DNA of 64,000 bases, from NCBI GenBank assembly GCA_903813345.2, contig CAIIXF020000002.1, positions 26,791,223-26,855,222 of the forward strand. Direction: 5' to 3'. This document shows positions 34,901 through 59,166 of this stretch, piece after piece (position 1 is the stretch's first letter; each line of letters starts with the position of its first letter). This DNA comes from Owenia fusiformis (taxonomy: Eukaryota; Annelida; Polychaeta; Sabellida; Oweniidae). The position numbers and the translations under genes were made by a program. Below the pieces are notes generated by a model that searched no databases, was not told the DNA's origin, and saw only the letters and a list, made by a program, of their open reading frames with translations.

Positions 34901-37900
34901 ATGCATGAGGTAACGTTTCATGAAAACCTAATGCAATAGCAAATAACACTTGAATCTCATGAAGATCTAATGCATATAGCACAAAACACTTGCATTAGGT
35001 CTCATAAAACACCTAACTAGCAAACTACACATGCATGAGGTAACGTTTCATGAAAACCTAATGCAATAGCAAATAACACTTGAATCTCATGAAGATCTAA
35101 TGCATATAGCACAAAACACTTGCATTAGGTCTCATAAAACACCTAACTAGCAAACTACACATGCATGAGGTAACGTTTCATGAAAACCTAATGCAATAGC
35201 AAATAACACTTGAATCTCATGAAGATCTAATGCATATAGCACAAAACACTTGCATTAGGTCTCATAAAACACCTAACTAGCAAACTACACATGCATGAGG
35301 TAACGTTTCATGAAAACCTAATGCAATAGCAAATAACACTTGAATCTCATGAAGATCTAATGCGTATAGCACAAAACACTTGCATTAGGTCTCATAAAAC
35401 ACCTAACTAGCAAACTACACATGCATGAGGTAACGTTTCATGAAAACCTAATGCAATAACAAATAACACTTGAATGAGGTCTCGTGTGTCTTACCTGCTC
35501 TGTTTAAATCTATGTAACTTTTCCCTCCCTCTAAGTCATGAATACTTTTTCCACTGTCCTGCTCTAACTGGACCTGCACTATTTTAGCCTCTTTTTCATA
35601 TGGGACTTTCTGTCCAATGTTGTTGATGTACCGCAAATGTCCTCCCTTGCCTATAGGGGACCTTTGTTGGGTGATTTGATAACCTTGCTGGAGGGTAAGA
35701 TAAAAACAAACATTTTGGTTAGTATACTGCTATGCCTCTATGTACATTTTGTTAGCAAGCACGTCAAAAGCTATGTAAAATCAGTTAAGTCCCAGACACC
35801 ATCCCCCCTCCCCATCCCCATGTTAACTATATACTGAACATGTTATAATAGAGGATTGCAGTCAATGACTCAATAAAATGTGACTAATTTTATAGTATGA
35901 TAATATTCAACACTGTATAGTCTAGCTACAAGCCATTGTGACCCCCCCCCCCCCCCTACAAGAATCTGTGTGAGATGTGTTGTCGAGTAAAGGGGGTGGG
36001 GATCACAGAGGCTTGTAGCTAGGCTAAACACAGCACAGAGCGTTATTCATTGGGTCTTGTGCTTTAACTATTTTCCCATAGTGCAAAAACAGTTATCATA
36101 ATTATTGAAATGAAACATTTTGGGATGGTTATATCAAGGCCATAGCATTGGCATTATTTCTGATGTGTAAAAATGCTACTCACTGGAAGATCTGCATAGA
36201 AATAATGTTTGCGGTCAAATCTTGATGATCTATTCACTTCTGACCCCAGAGCTAAGGCAGTCATCGCTCCTGCTTCGACACATCTCTTGTTCAGCACCTA
36301 CAATGCCATAAACATATAATACAGTTAGCTTGAGGTATAAAGCCAAGTACAGTGTTAAATCTATATCAAGGCAAGCTGAAAAAGTAGATGCATAAACCAT
36401 GTCTCTGAGTAGATCCAGAAAAAATAAGATTAGTCTAGTGGAAATTAAAAGATTGTATGCAGAAATGAAAATATTTAATGAAAGAAAAATATTTGGAAAT
36501 AAATGTAAACAGAGACATGTTTTATATATCTCTACTTATGTATATATGGTGCCTACTATATAACAGTAGTAACAAAGTGTTTAACAATGTCATATAACAA
36601 TGTCTAATCTCATTATTATAGTAAATAATGAAGAAATAAAATAAAAATTTATAACAAGGCATTAACATGCAAAAAATATCCCCCTGCCATTTGTTACAGA
36701 TACCAACTGCTGAATGCCAAACACCTGCTGAACACCATCCATAAAAAAAGTAAGAGATTACAGGTATATGAAAACTGAAAAAATGATTCTTACTGGAAGA
36801 GTTCCTGGCAATGCAACATCAAATAATGAAACCTGGGAGTTGATTGGTGCTGCAAATTTTGTTGCTGATCCCGAAAATAGCTTTGTGTTTGCTGCAATCT
36901 GAGCATGAACTTCCAGTCCAATGACAGCTCTCCATTCTTGGATGCTAGAATACAATAAAATCGTAATCGTAATCGTAATGTATAGTAGTTCACTACTAAG
37001 GTAAATTTGAAAGTAGCTGACTCTGAAGTCTGAGGTGTTTGATATGAATATCCATGTACATGTGCAGTGCATTGCCATAATAAATTACACCTACATGTAC
37101 ATGTACGTGAAAACCCAAGTTGCACTTACATACACTGTACAATGTACAGGGTGTCCCGAAAGTATGCCCCCCCCCCCCTAGGCAGACATATTCCAGTGTC
37201 TAACATGACCAAGGGGGGACTCATTGACTAGTAATATGGTAAAAATTTTAACTTTATTTTGACAAAACACTAAATTTTGAAATGTCTGTAATTTTTTCAC
37301 ATTTGAGAGTTGAACCATGATACTTGGTGAATCAATGTAACTTTGGATAAGCTTTAAAATGATATATGATACATACTATGAAGACACTGGTTACTGGTAT
37401 ATGTCTGCCTAGGGGGGGCCCATACTTTCGGGACACCCTGTACATGTACCCTTCTCTAGAATACCAATGATATAGATAAGCTATTGTAATAACCTTGTAA
37501 TTTGCAGTCCGAGGATCCACTTTTCTTTTATTTATTTTCGACTTGCCTTTTATAAAATGCTGATACGGTAAAAAAAACGAAAAAAACTCATTCCGTTCGG
37601 ACTTTACACGCCAATTCCGTATATGTCACACACTTGCTTTGAAATATGTGTATATGTACACATTTGCTTCTAAATATTTTGTATGCACCCCCCCCCCCCC
37701 TCCCCCACTGGAATCTGCACTCTTAGACTGCAATATAATGACTACCGCATAGCTCCGGCCATCTCTCTTTCATACATATTCCTGGGGCGCAAAGGACACC
37801 GTGCAGTAGATTATTTCTTTGAAATAGAAAATGTTATGTTTCATAAGGTTGTTTTTCATTTTTCTACATTTTTAAATTTTATTATTTAAAAGTGGGCGAT

Positions 37901-38074
37901 AATACAATGGTTTTATCAATTTAATGAAAATCTCGGGAAAATAGATGAATATATTCTACACGTCTTATCAACATACCTTCCGCCTTCAGATGAATGTCTT
38001 ATTAGATTCCAAATATACTTTAGTCGACTATAAGAAGCAGAAAATGCCGGCCCAAGTTTGGGACGAAAGATCAT
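28851..38074 (-). CDS. GATB: Glutamyl-tRNA(Gln) amidotransferase subunit B, mitochondrial (12 exons)
   Basis: GatB is part of the mitochondrial GatCAB complex, which converts Glu-tRNA(Gln) to Gln-tRNA(Gln). GatB binds the tRNA and activates its glutamyl end. Exons (transcript order): 38074-37977, 36944-36794, 36297-36184, 35687-35495, 34093-33971, 33201-33003, 31566-31444, 31173-31065, 30661-30546, 30056-29975, 29714-29580, 28988-28851. They total 1581 bp, all phases close, and the protein is 526 aa (family about 500-560). The N-terminus (MIFRPKLG...) is basic and Ser-rich, a likely mitochondrial presequence. The catalytic half shows [48 protein letters not shown]-type (YIDLNRAG), [25 protein letters not shown] and [11 protein letters not shown]. 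The C-terminal tRNA-binding half shows [11 protein letters not shown] and the YatY-type tail ([16 protein letters not shown]). The exon 9 donor (GA/GTTAGA) is weak, the least certain junction. It is head to head with CHIC2. Confidence 0.96.
30790..31110. repeat. Tandem copies of the 3' end of gatB exon 8
   Basis: About seven copies of a 35-50-bp unit (CAAGAGTCTGTTCCATATTT) run from exon 8 into its intron. On - the unit reads codons for [11 protein letters not shown], and several copies also carry the GTGAGT donor. The real exon end is at 31065. Confidence 0.85.
31775..32530. mobile_element. Dispersed element in gatB intron 7 ending in GGAC repeats
   Basis: The left end has AAATCCCAACGAAC and the right end GTTCGTTGGGAT, a short inverted repeat. 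Before the right end is (GGAC)n at about 32455-32480. Inside is a CCCCTGGGGGTCAGGATGAA block that resembles 46330-46380 in the CHIC2 gene, in the opposite orientation. Confidence 0.65.
32535..33060. repeat. 145-bp tandem array made from the 3' end of gatB exon 6
   Basis: The marker GTATCTACATCAAAAGATCT lies at 32571, 32716, 32861 and 33006, exactly 145 bp apart. The last is the true exon 6 end. On - each unit repeats codons like [14 protein letters not shown] followed by the GTATGA donor and intron sequence, giving three decoy donors downstream of the real one. Confidence 0.92.
34390..35470. repeat. 130-bp tandem array in gatB intron 4, almost perfect copies
   Basis: The marker CAAACTACACATGCATGAGG lies at 34501, 34631, 34761, 34891, 35021, 35151, 35281 and 35411, always 130 bp apart. 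I see only one or two base changes among the eight copies (for example GCGTATAGC near 35363). Degenerate copies lead in from 34240. It ends about 25 bp from the exon 4 donor. Confidence 0.95.
35919..36027. mobile_element. Foldback MITE, TAGTCTAGCTACAAGCC type (copy 1)
   Basis: The left arm TAGTCTAGCTACAAGCC and the right arm GGCTTGTAGCTAGGCTA are inverted copies, with poly-C and poly-G tracts inside the arms. It lies in gatB intron 3. A relative is at 42108-42185. Confidence 0.8.
37147..37440. mobile_element. Mariner-type MITE, 294 bp, in gatB intron 1
   Basis: It is flanked by TA. The ends CAGGGTGTCCCGAAAGTATG are perfect inverted copies, followed in both arms by a C/G tract and TAGGCAGACATAT. 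There is no coding capacity. Confidence 0.9.
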
Positions 38075-38133
38075 TTTAATTTTCTCCTCCAATTTGAAGA
38101 GCGCAATTACCCATATTGCACCAAAAAACAAGA
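38075..38133. promoter_or_regulatory. 59-bp bidirectional promoter between gatB and CHIC2
   Basis: Only 59 bp separate the gatB ATG (-) and the CHIC2 ATG (+). A CCAAT box on + lies at 38089-38093; no TATA box is seen. Either both 5' UTRs are very short or the transcripts start inside the opposite gene and overlap. Confidence 0.75.
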
Positions 38134-50861
<12,728 letters not shown>

Positions 50862-51326
50862 CAGCAACTTCTCCATTCTTCATTAAACGGAACATTACAT
50901 AGACTAAAATCCACGAAAATTCAAAATTTTCTGAATGATCTCAAAAGATGGCCTGTTAGCAAGTGATAGAGCGACATCTATAGCTTGATGGCAGGCTAAT
51001 CTACAAGTTATATGGACCAATGCTAGAGCTAGTCCTCTATTAAACTATTATAAAATAGGCAGAGTGGTTTGTTGATATGGAAAGATACAAATTGTCTTGA
51101 TAACAGACATGAGTATGTTTCAAAATCTGAAATAGAGGACATAAAAACTATACTCTAAAAAATCTTTCAGAAGTGAACTCTGACAACATTTTATGTTAAG
51201 AAATCGACATCCAAAAAATCTGATAAAAACTTTGACCCTATAACAGATTGGAACATATTCATGTCTAATTTTAAAGGGCTTTGTTAGTTACCATATTCAC
51301 CAAATTTAGTATCGAGTCTCTATATA
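50862..51326. other. Sequence after CHIC2, no gene seen
   Basis: Contains ATTAAA at 50882-50887 as the likely CHIC2 polyadenylation signal. Nothing else recognised. Confidence 0.5.
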
Positions 51327-51334
51327 GTGCCCAT

Positions 51335-51919
51335 TAGAGGTGTCAAGTATTAACCGGTTAACCGGTTAACCGCCGATGATGCCTTGACCGGTCTGAGTTT
51401 TTATGGGCGGTTAGTTGACCGTGTATAATTCTGTTATTTCCCGCGCTTATTTTGCATGCTAATCCGTTTGGTTTTATGGTGTCAGTTTCACGTAAGCTAC
51501 TCATACATGTCATAAGTCCCATAACTCCTTACAAACATCCAATCAGCAACTTTAATCCCTGCCACATTGCTTTCCCGCGCTTACTTTGCATTTTAATCTG
51601 TTTGTTTTTCAAGCGTCAGTTTCATGTGAGCTACTCATACATGTGATAGGTCCGATAATTCCTTACAAACATCCTGTCAGCAACTTTAATCCCTGCCACA
51701 TTGCTTTCCCGCGCTTACTTACATAGAATAGCGTAAAGCTTGACGAAGGTAAAAAATAAACGCCGATATATCATTTTTCCAACTTTTTCAACTTTCAAGA
51801 TCGAAGATGAAGATTTCATTTGAAATTATAAGTTCAAATTTCCCGCCGGTTAACCGACTTTAACCGGTAAAAACCCCCGGTTAACCGGTTAATGCTCAAG
51901 CGGTTAATTGACACCACTA
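51335..51919. mobile_element. 585-bp hAT-type MITE with perfect 8-bp target duplication
   Basis: The ends TAGAGGTGTCAA and TTGACACCACTA are inverted copies. GTGCCCAT is duplicated exactly at 51327-51334 and 51920-51927. Near both ends stand runs of AACCGGTTAACCGG. The middle has two copies of a ~135-bp segment (CCCGCGCTTA...CTGCCACATTGCTTT, starting near 51439 and 51573). No transposase. The exact duplication suggests a fairly recent insertion. Confidence 0.92.
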
Positions 51920-51927
51920 GTGCCCAT

Positions 51928-53640
51928 ACCCATATATTTTCAAATAGAAATACATGTATGAAGGAAATAGACTAGGCTGAAGAAAAGAAGATGGCTTATT
52001 AGATTCAGTGCTCCCTGAAGCCATGTTTTTTATATAGGGCTTCTTTCATACATGAGTACCTTTAAAAGGCCTTTGGGTGTGGGTATTTTGAACTTTGAAG
52101 ATATTCCAGGGCACTAAATTTGATGAACATACTCATCCTACTGAGCCTGTCTTGAGATAGTAAGGCCTTGTACACATGTAAATTTGAAGACTAGATACAA
52201 CTTGGAAATGTTATATACACATACTATATATGGAAAATCTGATATGGTGGGCTTATTGGGCCATATTTCTGGCCAAAAGAGCAATGGACTTTAGAAATAC
52301 TAAACCACTCATTTGCGTGGTAAAATGTTCTTTGAAGTGATGGCCATCTTTGTAACATTTTCAAAGCCAGATTTACACCTAGATTTCCCACCATATACTT
52401 TAAATTGATGGTGCTTAATAATGGCCTGTCATGCATATTGGGTCTTAATAGAGTCGCAATTGAACCAACATTATTCAGGATGGGACTCATGCGGGGCACA
52501 TTGTTATAAGGTCAGAAGATATATTACGCAGTATTATCACTAATGCCAAAATTGACCTATCCAGTAAATCATGGCGCCACCTATTGGTTATGATTCATTC
52601 TGACAAATTCAGGGCAGAGAAAGGATTATCTCTAAATTTCAAAATTAACAAAATAAACCAAATTTTGGCATCTGAAACAAATGGCAGGTGGTGACATTTT
52701 GCATGTTAATGCCTTGTTTTCTTGGTACACCAAATAAAAGTCAGGATCTTTGGAAAGGTCTTCAGTATGTACATATAACTCATCGTACAGTGTCATTTGT
52801 GAGACATTCTTATGAATCTGAAGCATGTCAATTTGAAGTCCATTACTCTTCAAAAAAAATTGTTATTGAATTGAATAGGTTAGACTCACTATGGGAGTTC
52901 TTAGTCATCATGCTTATAAAATATATGTGTGCTTGGTGATTTTTGGTTTAATCATTTGTCATCAAATTAGTGATAATATCTCAATGAAGGTATGCGACAG
53001 AGATGTTTTCCTCAAACCAGTTGATTTTCCAACAATTTTCGAAAATTACTGACAGCTGGTTTGAAATTTAATTTTTGCCAGATTTTTTTTTGGCACACCA
53101 TGTGGTTGATGCATGAGATGGAAAATATTTTTCATCTTTTTCATCTTCTGTGGCCTCAAAACACATGGTTGGTATCAATTGAAGGATTTCTTGTGGCTTC
53201 ATATTTGACTTTTCTGGGTACATGTTGCTAAATCTTGAAAATTACACTCCCCTCCAAAAGTTTGTGAAACCAGAGGTCACCACTGGACCTCACATAAAAA
53301 GCCTGCTTAAGATGGGTAATTTTGATAATAAACTATGTATAAAATATGTCATAAACTTCTGACATATTGAGCAATTAATTAAGGCTCAAACGGGCTTTCA
53401 CACACAATCCGATGAAGAGTTCCGGTTTCCAAACCTATGAAGGGGGGTGTATCACATCATGTAATATAATACTAGATAGCAGATATTTTAATGATGCTGT
53501 GTCATAATAAGTATGTAGACTTTGATAGTCGATGTGATGTATTTGTATTACTGTGAATATGTAAATTGCTCGAATTGCCTAATGTGACATTAGATGTACA
53601 GTACCGTGCAGTAGTAATTGTATGTATATATATTGAAACA
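51928..53640. other. Intergenic DNA with a piece of the GTCACCACC-type MITE
   Basis: At 52676-52725, AAATGGCAGGTGGTGACATT, then GCATGTTAATGCCTTGTTTT, is the 3' end of the family found in CHIC2 intron 2 and in the lectin gene. I see no gene; open frames near 52224-52939 lack family motifs. Confidence 0.5.
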
Positions 53641-53664
53641 ATGCAATCCTCCTTAATCTGGCAA

Positions 53665-53800
53665 TTCCCCTGATTTCCACTCCCCAGTAAATCTGTTCCC
53701 TTGATTTCCACTCCCCAGTAAATTTGTTCCCTTGATTTCCACTCCCCAGTAAATCTATTCCCTTGATTCTCCCTCCTCATTAGATTTATTCTTATGATTT
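53665..53800. repeat. 31-bp tandem repeat
   Basis: TGATTTCCACTCCCCAGTAA recurs every 31 bp (53671, 53702 and on), about four copies with decayed ones after. The Pro/Ser-like frame on - arises from the repeat. Confidence 0.8.
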
Positions 53801-56070
53801 TCTCCCCAGAAACCCACTCCAATATTTCTCTTTTCTTTTCTCCTATTTCCATAGTTCTTAGTCACCATTTAACATATTCGCCCATACTTTTCAGTTTCCA
53901 TTGTAGCTGTACCTTGTCTTATAATGCTCTCACCCATTGAAGAAGTTCCAATTATGATCACCCCCCATGAAAACTGTTTCCTTAATTCAAACACCTATTG
54001 TTTTTGTTTACAAAATTCTGCCTACCCAGTGCCTTCATTCATCCCTATACTCACTGTCCAAGTCTTTAATAATTTCGCCATCTTTATTATTCACAATTGT
54101 TACACCTTGTATTTTTTATTTATAGATGGTGACATATTTCGAGTTTAATACATTGTCTTATAATGCTCTCACCCATCGAATCTGTTCCTGTTATTCTCAA
54201 TTCCCATTGCATTACCATGTGGAATAGTATATATCAATCACTGTCATTATTGTTGCATGAAATATGAATATATATTTTATCGGTGCTTTCCTATGCATGA
54301 AAGCAACCGGGTGCTAGTACACATTATTGGAAATTTGAAAAGTACATGCCTCTCTGTTGAGTTTGTTTTCATCCTGTCAAAATGATGAAATATTGAGATA
54401 CCTGATACGTACTTTGGTATTAGGATTTTGAGAAGAAAAACCATTAATAGCAGGGTAATACTTGGTGATCACTGATCAGCTAGAATACATTGGGAGGGGC
54501 AAAACTACACCCTTTATAAAGTGAACAATGGTTGTTAAAACATCCTCCTAAGCTGATGTCCAGAATCCGTACCTCCTTCTTCCATGTCTTCCCCCTGCTA
54601 TAACCAATTTGGAAGCGCCCGATTTAACTGAATCACGTGATCTAATTATACGCAATGACTTATACGCAGTGTTGCGACAGCCAATCAGATTGCGAGTTCC
54701 TAATCGGCAAAATGCTAACTGCTTATCGCAGGGGGTAAAAAGAAAGAATATATTCTGGATTTTGAAGCCCTTTGATTGGAGGATGTTGTTACAACGGTTG
54801 AATATAAATGTGAAATGCGGGTCATATGTTTAAAGAAAATTTTAATTGTGCAATATTAAATTTCTTAAACGTGCTTATTTGTTCAACATATTCAGACGTA
54901 CATGTTCAGACGTACATGTTCGAGAACATTTGTTAAAATGTAACCAGTTCAGTAAATGGTAAATTATGCCATTTATTTGTTATGATGTCATTCTTACAGT
55001 TTCAGCACAGAAATAGGATTAATTTTTTGTTGATTTCCTCATAACACCCACATTTGTTTACAGGCCCCTGAAAAGAATGACACTATAAATCTCAGAGCTA
55101 GATAACCTAATTCCTTGGTTTCCGCGGTTTTTTAGGAAGGTCTATCGATTACCTTTGTATGATTGCTTTTTAAAATGTGCAGTAAAGCACTCTTTATCAT
55201 TAAATACACTTCAGGTATAATGATTATTGGAATATTTTATCATGATTAAGAGAGTATAAATATTGTAGTAGTTTCCTATGGAATTATAACAATGGATTTC
55301 AAAATTTTTGCTTAACAATGTTTCACGATTATGTAAACCCTTATCAGGCAACCATTTATTGTTATATGTAATGCCGATTGTGACTCAAAATTGTAATTTG
55401 GATGATAATCATATTTTAATACGTATATTTTCTATATGAATAGAGATATTTTGCAACTCACTTATAGCATGTTTATTACTCCCGTATAACCAATAACTTA
55501 TGAAGCGTTCGATTTCGTCATCATTTATTGAGCGACTCTGCATGTCCATAAATGTGATATCCTTACTTATAGACGACGACCTATAAGAATATCACACTTA
55601 TGGACGTATAGAGCTGCTGACAAACATTGCTATAAGTGAGTTGCGAAAACTCCCTAATATCAAAATGATTAAATGTATGTACAGCATGTGTGTAGTTGAT
55701 ATCAAACAAGTGATAACTAAAGTTGCTGGAAAATATAGTCGTATATTTATTGAACCGTCACTGTAAAATGATGTAGTTTTGCTGATTATAATGCTGTCGA
55801 TTGTTGTATATTTACATGGAATACAGTGTCAGGCAATGAAACATAGTGAATTTGTTGTTTCTTTTTAAATCCATTCTTCATTACGTTTTTGACTCAGAGG
55901 GTATCCATCAGTCCGCCTCTCCGCCCACCAACAATTTTCCAACATTTTATAACGTTTATTTATTTGATTGGGGTCCATTCTGGTAATGTACAACATTGGT
56001 TCTGGATAATAAATGTTGCTTTGTTTTGAAAAAATCGGCAATCAATAGTTTAAGTTTCAGAACGTAAATC
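53801..56070. other. Intergenic DNA, no gene recognised
   Basis: TATAATGCTCTCACCCAT occurs twice (53921, 54159), a 240-bp spaced duplication. A CACGTGA and a CCAATCAGA near 54633 and 54681 look promoter-like, but no gene follows that I can support. Confidence 0.45.
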
Positions 56071-56074
56071 AAAG

Positions 56075-56815
56075 TATTATATGCCATTGCTCGGACATTT
56101 GAGTTACAACCACGGAGAGTCCAAAGCATGTTGTGGAAGAGGAGTATACTGCCTATTATGTCATGCTCGGACATTTAAGGTACAGCCAAGGAGAGTTCAA
56201 AGCATGTTGTGGAAGAGGAGTATACCTATTATGTCATGCTCGGACATTTAAGGTACAACCACGGAGAGTCCAAAGCATGTTGTGGAAGAGGAGTTTACTG
56301 CCTATTATGTCATGCTCGGACATTTAAGGTACAGCCAAGGAGAGTTCAAAGCATGTTGTGGAAGAGGAGTATACTGCCTATTATGTCATGCTCGGACATT
56401 TAAGGTACAATCACGGAGAGTCCAAAGCATGTTGTGGAAGAGGAGTATACTGCCTATTAAGTCATGCTCGGACATTTAAGGTACAACCACGGAGAGCCCA
56501 AAGCATGTTGTGGAAGAGGAGTATACTGCCTATTATGTCATGCTCGGACATTTGAGGTACAACCACGGAGAGTCCAACGCATGTTGTGGAAGAGGAGTAT
56601 ACTGCCTATTATGCCATTGCTCGGTCATTTGAGGTACAGCCAAGGAGAGTCCAACGCATGTTGTGGAAGAGGAGTATACTGCCTATTATGCCATTGCTCG
56701 GACATTTGAGGTACAACCAATGCAGAGCATGTTGCTGTGGAAGAGGGCAAAGTATAATGCCTATGGTGCCATGCTCAGACACAGGCCCAGGAGAGTCCAG
56801 AGCATATTGTGGATG
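56075..56815. repeat. Second 76-bp satellite, about 10 copies
   Basis: The unit contains AAAGCATGTTGTGGAAGAGG and TCATGCTCGGACATTTAAGG, mostly 76 bp apart (56125, 56201, 56350), with one 73-bp unit. Later copies decay. Its sequence is unrelated to the satellite at 4737 despite the same period. Overlapping open frames here are a by-product. Confidence 0.92.
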
Positions 56816-56899
56816 AGACGTATGGCTAAGTTTCAGAATGTAAATCAAAGTAAAATGCCTATCATGTCACGCTTGGACATTTATGGTTACAACTAAGGT

Positions 56900-57688
56900 A
56901 AGTTCCTGTTGTGGAAGAGAATTACAGTATAAGAAGGTCAATTATGGGCTTTCAAGAGAAAGCCCATGGGTAAATTAAAATTCCCTACACAGTCACACAG
57001 TTTTATGTGTAGAGGATTTGAACCTTGAAATTAAATCAGGTACGCTACCAAAAATTGTGTGGCATGTATTTATGATATTATTTCTCTTATATACAGCATG
57101 TTGATATGTGTTAACTCTATCGATTACAAACAAAATATTTACCCAATTGCATGATAAAACGTTCATATTGAGTGGAGAAGCATTCAGTTGACTTCATCAG
57201 TAAATTGAAGAACACAAAATTATACTTACATTTAACCAACATAGTATTGATTTGCAATGCCGAAAGTAAAAGTCAATCACCGAGGCATTGTGTGAAAATA
57301 TGCAATCTCGTGTTATTTGCTAAGAGCGTGATTTTATCCAAACCCTTGATTTTAAAAGTAGCGAATGAGGTACTTAATGGAATATTTATATGTCACGTGA
57401 TTCTCATGGAACAAATCAGATTTCAAAAGTTGACATTATTCTTCATTTTATGACGATGGTCGAGAACATTGTTTTAGGATGTCCAATTAATGGAAGAAAC
57501 TATCATGCAACAACATTTTGAAAACTATTATTGAAGACGAATTATTTTCACAATTGATACCAATAGCAACTAATATTTACATCATATACTAATAATGCAT
57601 GTATTGCGCATAAGACCTGGAGTGAAACTGTAGAGTGACACAGGCCTATAGTGATACGCAAAAAGAAAGGGGAACTCTGATAAAAAGC
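56900..57688. other. Upstream region of the lectin-like gene
   Basis: No repeat or other gene recognised. The open frame at 57172-57453 has no family motif. Confidence 0.4.
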
Positions 57689-59166
57689 ATGGAAAACTTG
57701 CTCTTGTTAACGATTGCATTATTGGTGATGCTCATCGAAACGAGCGTGGGTAAGCATCTTAATTTTTTGATAAATTAAATATTTGTTTATAGATCTATTT
57801 CTAAAATCATTAATTCTACCGAGTTAAACTACTAATGATCAGTAGATGAATTTACATAATCTTTAATCTGATATATTTGTTTACAAAGGTTATGAATATG
57901 GAGTGACTCGAACAACGGAGTGACGCTACGTCGTGTTTTGAATTGCATGCAGAACTGTTTCTGACGAATTCTATTTACCACTACTTTATGATTCCGCTCT
58001 ACCACTCCTTCAATGTCACCACCAAAAGTGGTGACATTGTTATGGTCTCAAGTTTTTTGTGACGGTGGTTGGCGTCCGGAGGTCGTAATTCGGCGTCTGT
58101 AATAAATGGCAGGTGGTGACATTTTGCATGCTAATGCCTTGTTTTTCATCTGTTTTAGGCATGGAAATTCTTGGCATACGCTCAAGCAGTGTTTATCAAG
58201 GAAAAGGCCCAGAGTTGGCCATTGACGGGAATCCAATTACATGCTCGCAGACGGGCATTGAATTCGGTCCATGGTTCAAGATTACGCTGAACGGAAGTCG
58301 ACCAATATCTAAAATCAGAGTCGCTGGTGAGTATTGGGATGGTACCATTTCAACGTGGTATCCAGGTATACCCTATACAGTTAAACTTTTTAAATGGAAC
58401 ACCTTTCTAATTGGCACACCTCTGAAAGTGAAACGCTAGACCCGTGACTAACTGACCTCTTTTGAGTGGAACACCTTCCAAGTGGAACACATTTTAGAGG
58501 TACCAAAGGTGATCCACATGCACAGGTGTTACAGTATAACTTTAATGAAAGTTTCGAAGTATGCTGGGTTATTTCGATTGTACCACGTTTTTCAATTACT
58601 TAGGCTGACATAATACCTAAACCTTGAAAAACAATTTTAATTGTACAAACCATACCTAAACATGTAATAACATAATAAGCTTTTTTCTTTTCATTACAAT
58701 CCTTATTTCATTTTCTAAAAAACTAAAAATGTCAAAATTTTATTTAACCCCTTTTCATTTTTAAGAGACAACCTTAAAAACCAAATGATCATATTGAAAT
58801 AAAATGTTACTTTTTAAAACAAAATCATGGCGTGGATAATAAGAACAATACTAATGTAAAATTGGAATGATGGTTTTTTCGAAAGCAAATCTCAGATATT
58901 ATGTTTCAGGCCGTCAACTTCGCGACTTCGACATTACACTTGGAAAAAGTACATCCGAGTTGGGACTAGGATCTTACATAGAAGACGCCGTGTTCTGCGA
59001 ATCTTACAACCGGAATAGGACGGCACCTTTTGATAACGCTATCAAAACAACCGAACAGAGCTGTTTAATCGACGGACAAGGAGGAGCCTACACGGTTGTG
59101 AAACTTGAGGTGATTAAATCCCAACTGACGAGCAGTTTCGAAGTGTGCGAAATTGAACTTTTTTAA
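57689..59166 (+). CDS. Secreted FTP/F5-8C-type lectin-like protein (3 exons)
   Basis: Small secreted protein with a single galactose-binding-type fold. Exons 57689-57749, 58159-58326 and 58910-59166 join in phase (1 and 1) to 161 aa. Residues 1-20 (MENLLLLTIALLVMLIETSV) are a signal peptide. The rest is one domain of the fucolectin/tachylectin-4/pentraxin-1 (FTP) and F5/8 type C kind. It starts with IRSSSVYQGKGPELAIDGNP (pattern SS.Y....A.NAVDGN), then GPWFKITL (WW.VDL position), and ends YTVVKLEV...FEVCEIELF, the usual last strand with Cys. Cysteines fall in ITCSQ, VFCES, QSCLI and EVCEI and could form two disulfides. The His/Arg fucose-binding motif of F-type lectins is not evident, so sugar binding is unproven. 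AATAAA is at 59324. A MITE ends just before the exon 2 acceptor. Confidence 0.88.
58014..58150. mobile_element. GTCACCACC-type MITE next to a 3' splice site
   Basis: It begins with the hairpin TGTCACCACCAAAAGTGGTG, continues ACATTGTTATGGTCTCAAG and GGTTGGCGTCC, and ends GGTGGTGACATTTTGCATGC and TAATGCCTTGTTTT. It lies in intron 1 of the lectin-like gene, and the acceptor AG is at 58157-58158. Confidence 0.85.

Noticed and set aside
34390-35470. Regular 130-bp array as a CRISPR-like array
   Set aside because: The whole unit repeats with no variable spacers, inside an intron of an animal gene; it is a plain minisatellite.
52224-52939. Frames of 73-91 codons on both strands
   Set aside because: Part is the 3' end of the GTCACCACC-type MITE, and the rest has no recognisable motif.
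53502-53852. 116-codon frame on - with repeated GNQGN/GVEIKGTDLL
   Set aside because: Arises from the 31-bp tandem repeat; no gene evidence.
56133-56896. Eight overlapping open frames with Cys- and Arg-rich repeats
   Set aside because: They are reading frames of the 76-bp satellite in different phases; no family motif, no start context, no splice structure.
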